Made by a program: the position numbers and the translations under genes. Shown one piece after another: positions 39,156 through 45,176 of a DNA stretch of 45,176 nucleotides. This stretch comes from a virus, in IMG/VR virus record IMGVR_UViG_3300043788_000151, positions 1 to 45,176 of that record; one strand, written 5' to 3'. The notes beneath the pieces were generated by a model. It saw only the letters and a program-made list of their open reading frames with translations, had not been told where the DNA came from and made no database searches. Position 1 is the first letter of the stretch. Every line of letters begins with the position of its first letter.

Positions 39156-39388
39156 AACCGGGTCTTAGTCTTACGGCATCCCATCACGATTCGGACGATG
39201 AGGACGAAGGCGATGATGTGAGGAAACAGGCGGCGCATGCGCACACCATGTCCCACCACGCTTTGGAGATGGGTGAGCCCGGTGCGCACAAGGCGGCAGC
39301 CGACGCCCATAAGAAGCTTGCCAAGATGCACACGGAGAAGGCTCACGACCTGGTAGACGAAGATGATGACGAAGACGAGGATGATTGA
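39152..39388 (+). CDS. Acidic and histidine-rich protein
   Basis: The 78-residue product is unusual in composition. Runs of Asp/Glu occur at both ends (D-S-D-D-E-D-E-G-D-D and E-D-D-D-E-D-E-D-D), with a His/Ala/Lys-rich centre (H-A-H-T-M-S-H-H-A-L and A-D-A-H-K-K-L-A-K-M-H). It could bind metal ions or mimic DNA, but nothing confirms either. ATG at 39152 overlaps the previous stop (ATGA). Confidence 0.6.
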   Translation: MKPGLSLTASHHDSDDEDEGDDVRKQAAHAHTMSHHALEMGEPGAHKAAADAHKKLAKMHTEKAHDLVDEDDDEDEDD

Positions 39389-39530
39389 TCTGTTCCTAGC
39401 TCTTTTCCTGTTTTCATGTGGTGGTAGAATTTACACCAGCCCGCATCTTCACGTAGGCGTCCGTCCCGCCTTCGAGTACCCCAACGGCTACGCTCTTACC
39501 GTTCAAATCAGCACCGACCGCTTACCGTAA
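39381..39530 (+). CDS. 49-residue lipoprotein, spanin-like
   Basis: A 50-codon frame overlaps the end of the acidic protein gene and stops ten bases before the lysozyme. The product starts M-I-D-L-F-L-A-L-F-L-F-S-C-G-G, a lipoprotein signal with Cys13, and has a short mature part with aromatic and Pro residues. Short lipoproteins beside an endolysin are often outer-membrane spanins, so a lysis role is a good guess. No inner-membrane spanin partner is obvious nearby. Confidence 0.55.
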   Translation: MIDLFLALFLFSCGGRIYTSPHLHVGVRPAFEYPNGYALTVQISTDRLP

Positions 39531-39539
39531 GCTTCTTAC

Positions 39540-40280
39540 ATGGGTCTTGTCGCAGGCATCGACGTAAGCAGCATCCAGAACTCCGCCTACGCTCATAAAG
39601 GCTCAGGTCCCGGCACTCTCCCCTGGGGCGCGTTGCAGCTCAGGGGCGTGAAGTTCGCCTACCTCCGGTGTGGTGTTGGTAACGATGCCCCGGACGCGTG
39701 CTTTCAAAAGAACGTCCTAGACGGTAAGCCGTCCATGGCGTTGGGCGCCTACCATTTCGTCTATCCTTTGCCGCACATCGACCCTAGGGACCAAGCTAAC
39801 AAGTTCATCGATCTGTGTGGCGGGCACTTGACCCTACCTACGATGCTGGACTTGGAGTGGCCTCTCTCGAGTCTTTTCACGAAGTGGGGTTGCACGTCCG
39901 AACAGATCCTCGACTGGACTCTTGCGTGTTTGGATCAGTACTCCAGCCAGACGAAGCGAAAGGCTGGACTCTACACGTACCCTTCTTTCTGGCAGGGGCT
40001 CGGCGGTGCTGCCAGGACGGAGTTTTCGCAGTACCCTCTCTGGTGCGCCAGCTACGTGAACAGCGGTATCTGCCCCTTCCCTAAGGACACCGATGTCCCG
40101 CCCCATAACTGGGCTCCGTGGGCTGGCTGGACCGTGTGGCAATACACGGGCGGGGGGGTGACGATGCCTGGTGGTGTTCCGTGTGACGGCGATGTGATGC
40201 AGCAAGAGACCCTAGACGAGCTTAGCTTAGACTATCTTAGGTCCCCACTAAAAGGAAATTCGGATTCTCATGCTGCGTAA
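39540..40280 (+). CDS. GH25 lysozyme (endolysin)
   Basis: The 246-residue product is a glycoside hydrolase family 25 muramidase. It has G-I-D-V-S-S (Asp8), Y-H-F-V-Y, M-L-D-L-E-W (Asp104, Glu106), A-G-L-Y-T-Y-P-S-F-W and V-W-Q-Y-T-G-G-G. It cleaves the glycan strands of peptidoglycan at the end of infection. No signal peptide is visible, so a holin would be needed. The end overlaps the tail chaperone gene by 11 bases. Confidence 0.9.
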   Translation: MGLVAGIDVSSIQNSAYAHKGSGPGTLPWGALQLRGVKFAYLRCGVGNDAPDACFQKNVLDGKPSMALGAYHFVYPLPHIDPRDQANKFIDLCGGHLTLPTMLDLEWPLSSLFTKWGCTSEQILDWTLACLDQYSSQTKRKAGLYTYPSFWQGLGGAARTEFSQYPLWCASYVNSGICPFPKDTDVPPHNWAPWAGWTVWQYTGGGVTMPGGVPCDGDVMQQETLDELSLDYLRSPLKGNSDSHAA

Positions 40281-40689
40281 AAGCGAGTCTAAGGTTATTG
40301 GTGAGTACACATACAACGTGACCCAGCTAGGAGCAGTCACGGGCTCTAAGGTGTTCCTTCGGGTGTTGAAGGTTCTTGGTCCGCTGGTTGGCGCCAAGGA
40401 CGTAGGGGCGCTGTTCGATAGGCTCAAGGAAGAGGACTTCACCTACCTCTGCGAAGAGTTTGCGAAGATGTCCACGGTCCAACTCGAGAAAGGAGCACCC
40501 CAGCTCAACGCAATTTTCGATGTGCACTTCGCAGGTAAGTACGGCGAACTTATCGAGTGGCTTCGGTTCTGTATCGAGGTCAACTTCGGCGAGGTGCTCA
40601 AAGGCGACGTCCTAAAAAGCGTAGGGCGCAAAGCGGCGGCGTCCGAATCGACTGGCCCGAGTCCGCTGACTGGAATGTCTGGCGGGTGA
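40270..40689 (+). CDS. Tail assembly chaperone, short form
   Basis: The 139-residue product begins M-L-R-K-S-E-S-K-V-I-G-E-Y-T-Y-N-V-T-Q-L and has V-F-L-R-V-L-K-V-L-G-P, like myophage tail assembly chaperones encoded before the tape measure. Its last 25 residues are low in complexity. A second frame, shifted by minus one, overlaps this end and continues to the tape measure, as expected for the frameshift-made long form of such chaperones. Confidence 0.7.
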   Translation: MLRKSESKVIGEYTYNVTQLGAVTGSKVFLRVLKVLGPLVGAKDVGALFDRLKEEDFTYLCEEFAKMSTVQLEKGAPQLNAIFDVHFAGKYGELIEWLRFCIEVNFGEVLKGDVLKSVGRKAAASESTGPSPLTGMSGG

Positions 40690-40829
40690 TGACGTCCGGT
40701 AAGTTCAGCGTGTCGGCTCAAGAGCTGGAGACCTTCTGGTCCTTCGAAGGGCTCATGTCCGCGCATCAAGTTCTCAACGCTCTTGAGGATGCAGAGGCTC
40801 GCGCACGAAGAGAGGCTCAGAAGAAGTAA
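40617..40829 (+). CDS. Tail assembly chaperone, minus-one frameshift extension
   Basis: The frame at minus one relative to the chaperone encodes D-W-P-E-S-A-D-W-N-V-W-R-V-M-T-S-G and a helical end. This matches small proteins usually encoded after the chaperone (a W-x-x-W-R-x-V-x-x-G pattern, DUF6889-like). The likely slip site is the A-run at 40614-40618, read as A-AAA-AGC in the zero frame. A GTG at 40686, overlapping the chaperone stop, could start it separately but would lose the conserved W-N-V-W-R segment. Confidence 0.6.
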   Translation, partial: KRRAQSGGVRIDWPESADWNVWRVMTSGKFSVSAQELETFWSFEGLMSAHQVLNALEDAEARARREAQKK

Positions 40830-42409
40830 TGTCCGCGCTCCGGGAGCTCATAGCCACGTTCGGCGTGGAGGTAGACGAGAAGCCCCTAGAGCATTTGGAA
40901 GGGTCTATCGAGAGCTTCAAAGAATCCGTGAAGGGCGTGGCGGAAGTGGTCGCCGAGGCTTTCGCCCTCAAGGAGCTATCCGAATTTGTGCTAGGCACCG
41001 TCGAAGCCGCCGCACACACGCAAGACCTGTCCGAACAGCTAGGTATCGGAACCGACGAGCTTCAGAAGTTCGCTTTTGCTGCCAAGCTCGGAGGTGTGGA
41101 CGCCGAGAGCGCCGCGCACTCTTTGGGTCTCTTCCAGCGCACGATCGGTGAAGCTACGAGCGGTAGTAAGGAAGCCGCCGAGAAGTTCGCCAAGCTGCAC
41201 ATCTCCCTGAAGGACACTGGTGGAGGAACGAAAGACACCCTCGAGTTGCTAGGCGATGTGGCTGACAAGCTGAAGGACACGGACCCTCAAAAGCGCGCGG
41301 CGATAGCGATGCAGCTATTCGGTCGATCCGGACTCGCCATGATCCCGGTCCTGAAAGAGGGTAAGGAGGGGGTAGAGGATCTCTACAAGGAATTTGACGA
41401 GCTGGGCGGAGGGATGTCCAAGGAATTCGTGGAGAACGCGAAAAAAGCCGATGACCAAATGGTCAAGCTGAAGTTCTCTTTTGACTCAATCAAAGCGAAG
41501 ATCGTTGCCGCTGTGCTCCCGACCTTGACGATGCTGGTCAATGGTGTGAAGCCTATCGTGAAATGGTTCGGTGAAGTGGTGACGAAGACCCACGCCGTGG
41601 CGCACGCTATCGACACCTTGAAGATCCTGGCTATCGTAGGTGCGATGACGAAGGTAGTTACGGTCCTGAAGGCAATCGCAGCGGGCGAAGCTTTGGTGGA
41701 TCTGCTAGATCCTTTTACTCAGATGGTCATCGCCATTGGCGTGCTTTATCTGGCGGTAGACGATTTCCTTACCCTGATGGAGGGTGGCAACAGCGTAATC
41801 GGCGATCTGCTAGGACCGGATAAGCAGGCATTCGTAGATTCGCTCCGTGAGTCTTTCGATGCACTGAAAAAAGCGTGGGAGGAGTCCAAGCCCCAGATCG
41901 TCGAGTTGGGGAAAGAGCTGGAAGGTGCGCTGAAGAGTGCTGCCACGGAGTACATCCCCGAGATCCTGAAGAACCTTCCTGGCATGATCAAAGGCTTCCA
42001 AGACGTGGTGGAGGTGATCCGAGACGCCGTTGCGCTCATTGTCAAGTTCAGGGACTTCAGCTACAGCCTAGTCGGTGCCGGACCTCAGAGTGATGGACAA
42101 CAGCAGGCACAAGACATCATCAAGAATGCCAACCCTCTGAACAGCCTGCTAGGTTTGGTCACGCCTAGTACGGTAGCGGATCCTTCACTGCCTTCGGGTA
42201 CGCCAAGTCTGCCTCCTAACTTGAACGGCGGAGATACTAGCCACAGCGTAAGTCAGGAAAACCACTTCGGGGACATCAACATCTACTCGGGCGGAAAAGC
42301 GGACGGCTCTAGCTCCGGAAAAGAGACGGGTCGAGCTGTGGGACAGGGGATTACCGATAAGCTGCAACTCAGCATGCAGTCGGCACTGATAGCCTTGAAG
42401 AGGGCATAG
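40829..42409 (+). CDS. Tape measure protein
   Basis: The 526-residue product has a long helical N-terminal part with tape-measure features: L-S-E-Q-L-G-I-G-T-D-E-L-Q-K-F-A, then A-A-I-A-M-Q-L-F-G-R-S-G and S-F-D-S-I-K-A-K-I-V-A-A-V. It then has a hydrophobic segment at about 255-320 and a Ser/Gly-rich end. It is short for the family, suggesting a short tail (length scales with the tape). ATG overlaps the preceding stop (TAATG). Confidence 0.85.
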   Translation: MSALRELIATFGVEVDEKPLEHLEGSIESFKESVKGVAEVVAEAFALKELSEFVLGTVEAAAHTQDLSEQLGIGTDELQKFAFAAKLGGVDAESAAHSLGLFQRTIGEATSGSKEAAEKFAKLHISLKDTGGGTKDTLELLGDVADKLKDTDPQKRAAIAMQLFGRSGLAMIPVLKEGKEGVEDLYKEFDELGGGMSKEFVENAKKADDQMVKLKFSFDSIKAKIVAAVLPTLTMLVNGVKPIVKWFGEVVTKTHAVAHAIDTLKILAIVGAMTKVVTVLKAIAAGEALVDLLDPFTQMVIAIGVLYLAVDDFLTLMEGGNSVIGDLLGPDKQAFVDSLRESFDALKKAWEESKPQIVELGKELEGALKSAATEYIPEILKNLPGMIKGFQDVVEVIRDAVALIVKFRDFSYSLVGAGPQSDGQQQAQDIIKNANPLNSLLGLVTPSTVADPSLPSGTPSLPPNLNGGDTSHSVSQENHFGDINIYSGGKADGSSSGKETGRAVGQGITDKLQLSMQSALIALKRA

Positions 42410-42972
42410 TGTATAACGGCTCGTACCCCGGGATGTTGTGGGACTGGGCAAATTACAACCCCAGGTTCCCCATCCAACAGTCGAACGACCTTCGCATGAT
42501 CTCGTGCGTGGCGAGCGAGCTCATCCAGCCAGGCAACTTGGTGCAAGTCGTGCCAGGGTCCTCGGGCGGTACGGTTCTGGTACGGAACGCCAGGGACGCT
42601 ACGGCGCTGGTAGGTATCGCGACCCTAGACCCCTTCCGATACAACCCCCAGACTTGGACTTGGGCTCAGTACACCGTACTGCCGGTGTGCAGGCGCGGGC
42701 GGGTGTATTGCTCGTTTCAGGGAGCGAACGCGCCGGGCATCGGACAACCAGCCGCGTTCTACTCGGGAGGGGCGTTGACGTCCGACGAAGCCGGCATCCT
42801 GGTGCCTAACGGACGTGCGTGTTTCGGCACGGCGGCAGATCCGTATTACGACAACCAAGACGCTACGTTGTGGGGTGCGGCAGACACGATACCCTCACCT
42901 GCGCCCAACCCCGTAGGTGTGAGCGACACTCTGTTCGGCTTTGGTTGCGCCCTGGTCGAGATGAACCTCTAG
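42409..42972 (+). CDS. Beta-rich structural protein, cement-like
   Basis: The 187-residue product is rich in Gly and aromatic residues. It carries I-Q-P-G-N-L-V-Q-V-V-P-G-S-S-G-G-T-V, A-L-V-G-I-A-T-L-D and a V-C-R-R-G-R-V strand, close to the pattern of the capsid cement-like protein at 36813-37376. Its place between tape measure and Dit-like genes instead suggests a tail component. The start is GTG in a TAGTG overlap. Confidence 0.5.
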   Translation: MYNGSYPGMLWDWANYNPRFPIQQSNDLRMISCVASELIQPGNLVQVVPGSSGGTVLVRNARDATALVGIATLDPFRYNPQTWTWAQYTVLPVCRRGRVYCSFQGANAPGIGQPAAFYSGGALTSDEAGILVPNGRACFGTAADPYYDNQDATLWGAADTIPSPAPNPVGVSDTLFGFGCALVEMNL

Positions 42973-42983
42973 GTTCAGGGTCT

Positions 42984-43070
42984 TTATTTTTCAGCTCCTT
43001 TTTTGATTCGGTTCTTGAGTGTTTCAAGGCGTGCGATGGTTGCTTCCAGCTGCTTGATTGTGTCTACCAT
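42984..43070 (-). CDS. 28-residue antisense coiled-coil peptide
   Basis: In the 137-base gap between two plus-strand genes the minus strand has a 29-codon frame beginning M-V-D-T-I-K-Q-L-E and ending G-A-E-K. It reads like a coiled coil (K-Q-L-E-A-T-I-A-R-L-E-T-L), and coding-like sequence continues upstream of the ATG. There is no ribosome-binding site and no visible promoter, so it may be a remnant. I see nothing else in this gap except the CGTAAACT element at its right end. Confidence 0.25.
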   Translation of the reverse strand: MVDTIKQLEATIARLETLKNRIKKGAEK

Positions 43071-43109
43071 ATCATATTCTACGGCTTCCGCTACGTAAAC
43101 TTAAGGGCA

Positions 43110-43910
43110 ATGGGAGCTTTTTTAGCATGGCCACCGGGGTCCGAATCGACCTTCCTGGCGTTCGATGTGGTCTTAGATGAGCAGGTGAAACGCCCTGTAG
43201 GCGTGGCGGAGCATGTTGTAGAAGCCGGTCCCAACATCTCCGATAACCTACGTGTAGGTCTTACACAGGTGACTTTGGAGGTGTTCGTCACGAACGAGCC
43301 GATAGACCAAAACCCTCAATGGGGCTCTGGGTCTACCTCCGCTTTTGGACAGGTCTCCACTCCCGCCCCGGACCAAGACACGCCTCTCCCTACGCTGGTC
43401 ACGGTGCCTCAGTGGTTCTCTTTGCCCATCGGCATCCCCGGGGTTGGTTCCCTGATCTCTTCGTTGGTAAACCCGACCGAAACAACCTTCAAGCCCAACA
43501 TCGGACTACAACCCACCCCCGGTTTCGCGATCAACCCCACGGTCCTTCAATTCTCGGACGCCTTCGACGCCGTGCAACAGACCCACGATCAACTCGAGAT
43601 TCTGAGGCAGGCGGGCACTCTGTTGACGGTCTACGGCAGCAAGGGCGTGTACAGCCCCATGGCCATAGAAGAATGGGGGATGCAACGAAACTCCGAGACA
43701 GGTACCGGAGCGACGTTCACCATACAGTTGAAGGAGATCCGCCAGGTCACCACGTCCGTAAGCACAGCAACCCCCACGGTCCCTAGAGCTGTTGCGGCTG
43801 TTAGCAACGGACAGCAAGCCACTACGGACGCGAACAGCGGACAGATTAGCAGCGTGCTTAGCCAGATCGTCCAGCTCTTCCAAGGCACCACACCCCCGAG
43901 CCCGCCATGA
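43110..43910 (+). CDS. Baseplate Dit-like protein
   Basis: The 266-residue product has a Dit-like N-terminal domain with F-D-V-V-L-D-E-Q-V, then V-G-V-A-E-H-V-V-E-A-G-P-N-I-S-D-N-L and L-E-V-F-V-T-N-E-P-I. A Pro-rich middle and a second part with I-L-R-Q-A-G-T-L-L-T-V-Y-G follow. This is the pattern of the protein after the tape measure in small myophages. ATG at 43110 follows AAGGG and the element CGTAAACT. It is coupled to the next gene (ATGA). Confidence 0.7.
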   Translation: MGAFLAWPPGSESTFLAFDVVLDEQVKRPVGVAEHVVEAGPNISDNLRVGLTQVTLEVFVTNEPIDQNPQWGSGSTSAFGQVSTPAPDQDTPLPTLVTVPQWFSLPIGIPGVGSLISSLVNPTETTFKPNIGLQPTPGFAINPTVLQFSDAFDAVQQTHDQLEILRQAGTLLTVYGSKGVYSPMAIEEWGMQRNSETGTGATFTIQLKEIRQVTTSVSTATPTVPRAVAAVSNGQQATTDANSGQISSVLSQIVQLFQGTTPPSPP

Positions 43911-44251
43911 GCGCTACCGACAACTACCAGGTCATCCCTACCACGTCCGACCCTTTCCAGAGCATGACGGTCACACTGGACGGCGTATCGTTCATCTTGA
44001 CGTTCTATTACAACCAAAGGGAAAACTGTTATTACACGTCCGTTACCCAGCCCGATGGGACGGACCTAGCCGTAGGGGTGAAGTGCGTCACGTCTTGGCC
44101 CTTGCTGCACAAGTGGAGCACTCCAGACCTTCCCGCGGGTGAGTTTCTGATTAGCCCCAACACAAGCGACACCGGTCCGGCTACGTTGGGGCAATTGGGT
44201 CCGGGGCTGGGCTGGACACTCTTCTACATTCCCGTGGCGTTGCTGCCGTAA
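43907..44251 (+). CDS. Baseplate plug protein (Pam3 gp18-like)
   Basis: The 114-residue product has F-Q-S-M-T-V-T-L-D-G-V-S-F-I-L-T-F-Y-Y-N-Q-R and Y-T-S-V-T-Q-P-D-G-T-D-L-A-V-G-V-K-C. This is the pattern of the small plug domain that seals the tube in the cyanophage Pam3 baseplate. It lies between Dit-like and hub genes, its normal place. Confidence 0.65.
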   Translation: MSATDNYQVIPTTSDPFQSMTVTLDGVSFILTFYYNQRENCYYTSVTQPDGTDLAVGVKCVTSWPLLHKWSTPDLPAGEFLISPNTSDTGPATLGQLGPGLGWTLFYIPVALLP

Positions 44252-45072
44252 TGGGCAATCTGCTTTTCCAGCGATCCTGGTCTATTATCGCCGGACCCTT
44301 AGACGTAAGCAACCTTGACGCAGATTTCAAGGTGCGCCGATCGCTTCGTAGTGAGCCGAACACCTGTGACCTAAAAATCTACAACTTGCAGCCGGACAGC
44401 GTTGCCCAGATCATGCAAAGCTCGTCTACGCCGAACGCCATAGTCCCTGTGTCGATACAGGCCGGCTATGGTGGGGTGAACGAGACTATCTACCAAGGCA
44501 ATCTTCGCGCCGCTATGACCGTTACAAGCGGCAGTGAACAGGTGACGCAACTCAGCAGCGGGGACGGCGAAACGAACATAGCTTACTCGAGGGTCAACTT
44601 CGCAGCGGCGCCGGGCTCTTCTACTCGTACTGTCCTTACGCAGATAGTAGCTGCGTTGGGTGTCGGTGAAGGGAACGCCGAGCAAGCCCTAGCCGGCATG
44701 TCACAGACGTACTGTTCGAAAGGCGTGATTCTAAAAGGCAACGCCGCGGACTATCTAGAAGACTTGTGCGCGGCGAACGGTCTTGAGTATAGCATCCAAG
44801 GCGGAGCACTTCAAATACTGCCTTTGAACACACCCCTGCCTGGACAAGCCCTAGTTCTGTCGTCAAACTCAGGGCTCATCGGCTCACCCACCGTGGACTC
44901 GAAGGGGGTTCTCTCTGCTACAGCCTTGATTACCCCCGGACTAATACCTGGCGGGTTGGTTACGATTCAGGGCGAGAGCGTTTCCGGTTCTTACCGGATT
45001 GTCGTCGTCGAGTACGAGGGTGACACTTTAGGGAACCCTTGGTACGCGAAGATCCAAGGCGAGGTTTACTGA
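44251..45072 (+). CDS. Baseplate hub protein (gp44/gpD-like)
   Basis: The 273-residue product has a hub pattern: a first domain with A-D-F-K-V-R-R-S-L-R-S-E-P-N-T-C-D-L-K-I-Y-N-L, a central helical part, and a late domain with G-L-E-Y-S-I-Q-G-G-A-L-Q-I-L-P and G-L-I-G-S-P. It forms the central ring to which the spike binds. The spike gene, normally next, lies at 5265-5939 on the other strand. The start overlaps the plug stop (TAATG). Confidence 0.75.
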   Translation: MGNLLFQRSWSIIAGPLDVSNLDADFKVRRSLRSEPNTCDLKIYNLQPDSVAQIMQSSSTPNAIVPVSIQAGYGGVNETIYQGNLRAAMTVTSGSEQVTQLSSGDGETNIAYSRVNFAAAPGSSTRTVLTQIVAALGVGEGNAEQALAGMSQTYCSKGVILKGNAADYLEDLCAANGLEYSIQGGALQILPLNTPLPGQALVLSSNSGLIGSPTVDSKGVLSATALITPGLIPGGLVTIQGESVSGSYRIVVVEYEGDTLGNPWYAKIQGEVY

Positions 45073-45176
45073 TTTTAGGTTTCGGCAAAAGTTCCGCGTC
45101 GAAAGCTGCCACGAAAGCCGCAACAGCGACTCTCTTGTCTGCCGGTGCATCATTCACGCCAGAGATACCCAACCCT
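45069..45176 (+). CDS. Partial gene at the right edge
   Basis: A frame opens directly at the hub stop and continues off the end of the window. The visible 36 residues include G-F-G-K-S-S-A-S-K-A-A-T-K-A-A and are not recognised. No ATG, GTG or TTG is available at the beginning; CTG at 45069 overlaps the hub stop as CTGA, in the style of the other junctions, so CTG may be the start. Confidence 0.45.
   Translation, partial: MILGFGKSSASKAATKAATATLLSAGASFTPEIPNP

Noticed and set aside
1-45176. CRISPR array, tRNA gene, integrase, reverse transcriptase or diversity-generating retroelement
   Set aside because: I looked for spaced direct repeats, cloverleaf-like segments and the relevant protein motifs and saw none, so I cannot call the phage temperate or retroelement-bearing from this window.

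Overview
The window is part of the genome of a tailed bacteriophage with a contractile tail (myovirus morphology, class Caudoviricetes). Nearly every base is coding, the base composition is moderately GC-rich, and sheath, tube, baseplate, tape measure, capsid and terminase genes are all recognisable. No ribosomal, tRNA or host metabolic genes are visible. Signal peptides with lipoboxes suggest a bacterial host, most simply a Gram-negative one, but the sequence does not name it. No portal gene is present and a gene runs off the right end, so the genome is probably incomplete.

Layout. Positions 1-1776 (+) hold a small-terminase-like gene, two HNH/RuvC-type nucleases and a small unknown gene. 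Positions 1759-35192 are one continuous minus-strand block in which genes overlap by 1-4 nt (ATGA/GTGA) almost throughout. Read from 35192 leftward it encodes a primase-helicase, a RecB-like nuclease, an SNF2-type helicase, homing endonucleases, a D12 adenine methylase, an HD hydrolase, an intein-containing family A DNA polymerase, a nucleotide hydrolase, a phosphoesterase, a sigma factor and the large terminase. Then come a second adenine methylase, two glycosyltransferases, a secreted trypsin-like protease, neck proteins, tailspike and fibre genes, a small membrane/lipoprotein cluster, sheath, tube, an HNH gene, spike, gp25-like, baseplate J, tail protein and an Asp-box fibre. Positions 35481-38926 (+) hold the capsid module: a small DNA-binding-like protein, protease/scaffold, cement protein and major capsid protein, ended by a terminator. 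Positions 39012-45176 (+) hold a lysis cassette and the rest of the tail: assembly chaperone with frameshift, tape measure, Dit-like, plug and hub.

The most notable feature is transcriptional. Three transcription units, one leftward and two rightward, are each preceded by a perfect sigma-54-type -24/-12 element (TGGCACG-N4-TTGC). It lies 13, 13 and 14 nt before the first start codon, so the predicted mRNAs would begin 2-3 nt before the ATG and carry no ribosome-binding leader. Two of these elements face away from each other across a 288-bp hub at 35193-35480. The hub also carries a 100-bp element, nearly identical to bases 1-99, that contains a palindrome overlapping a sigma-70-like promoter. 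A separate octamer, CGTAAACT, recurs just upstream of late gene starts. The phage also carries its own sigma-70-family factor.

Other points of interest are the tail and head modules, each split over two strands with an HNH gene at one breakpoint; a one-base frame break in the collagen-like stalk of the tailspike; and several genes under 60 codons that are recognisable by translational coupling.
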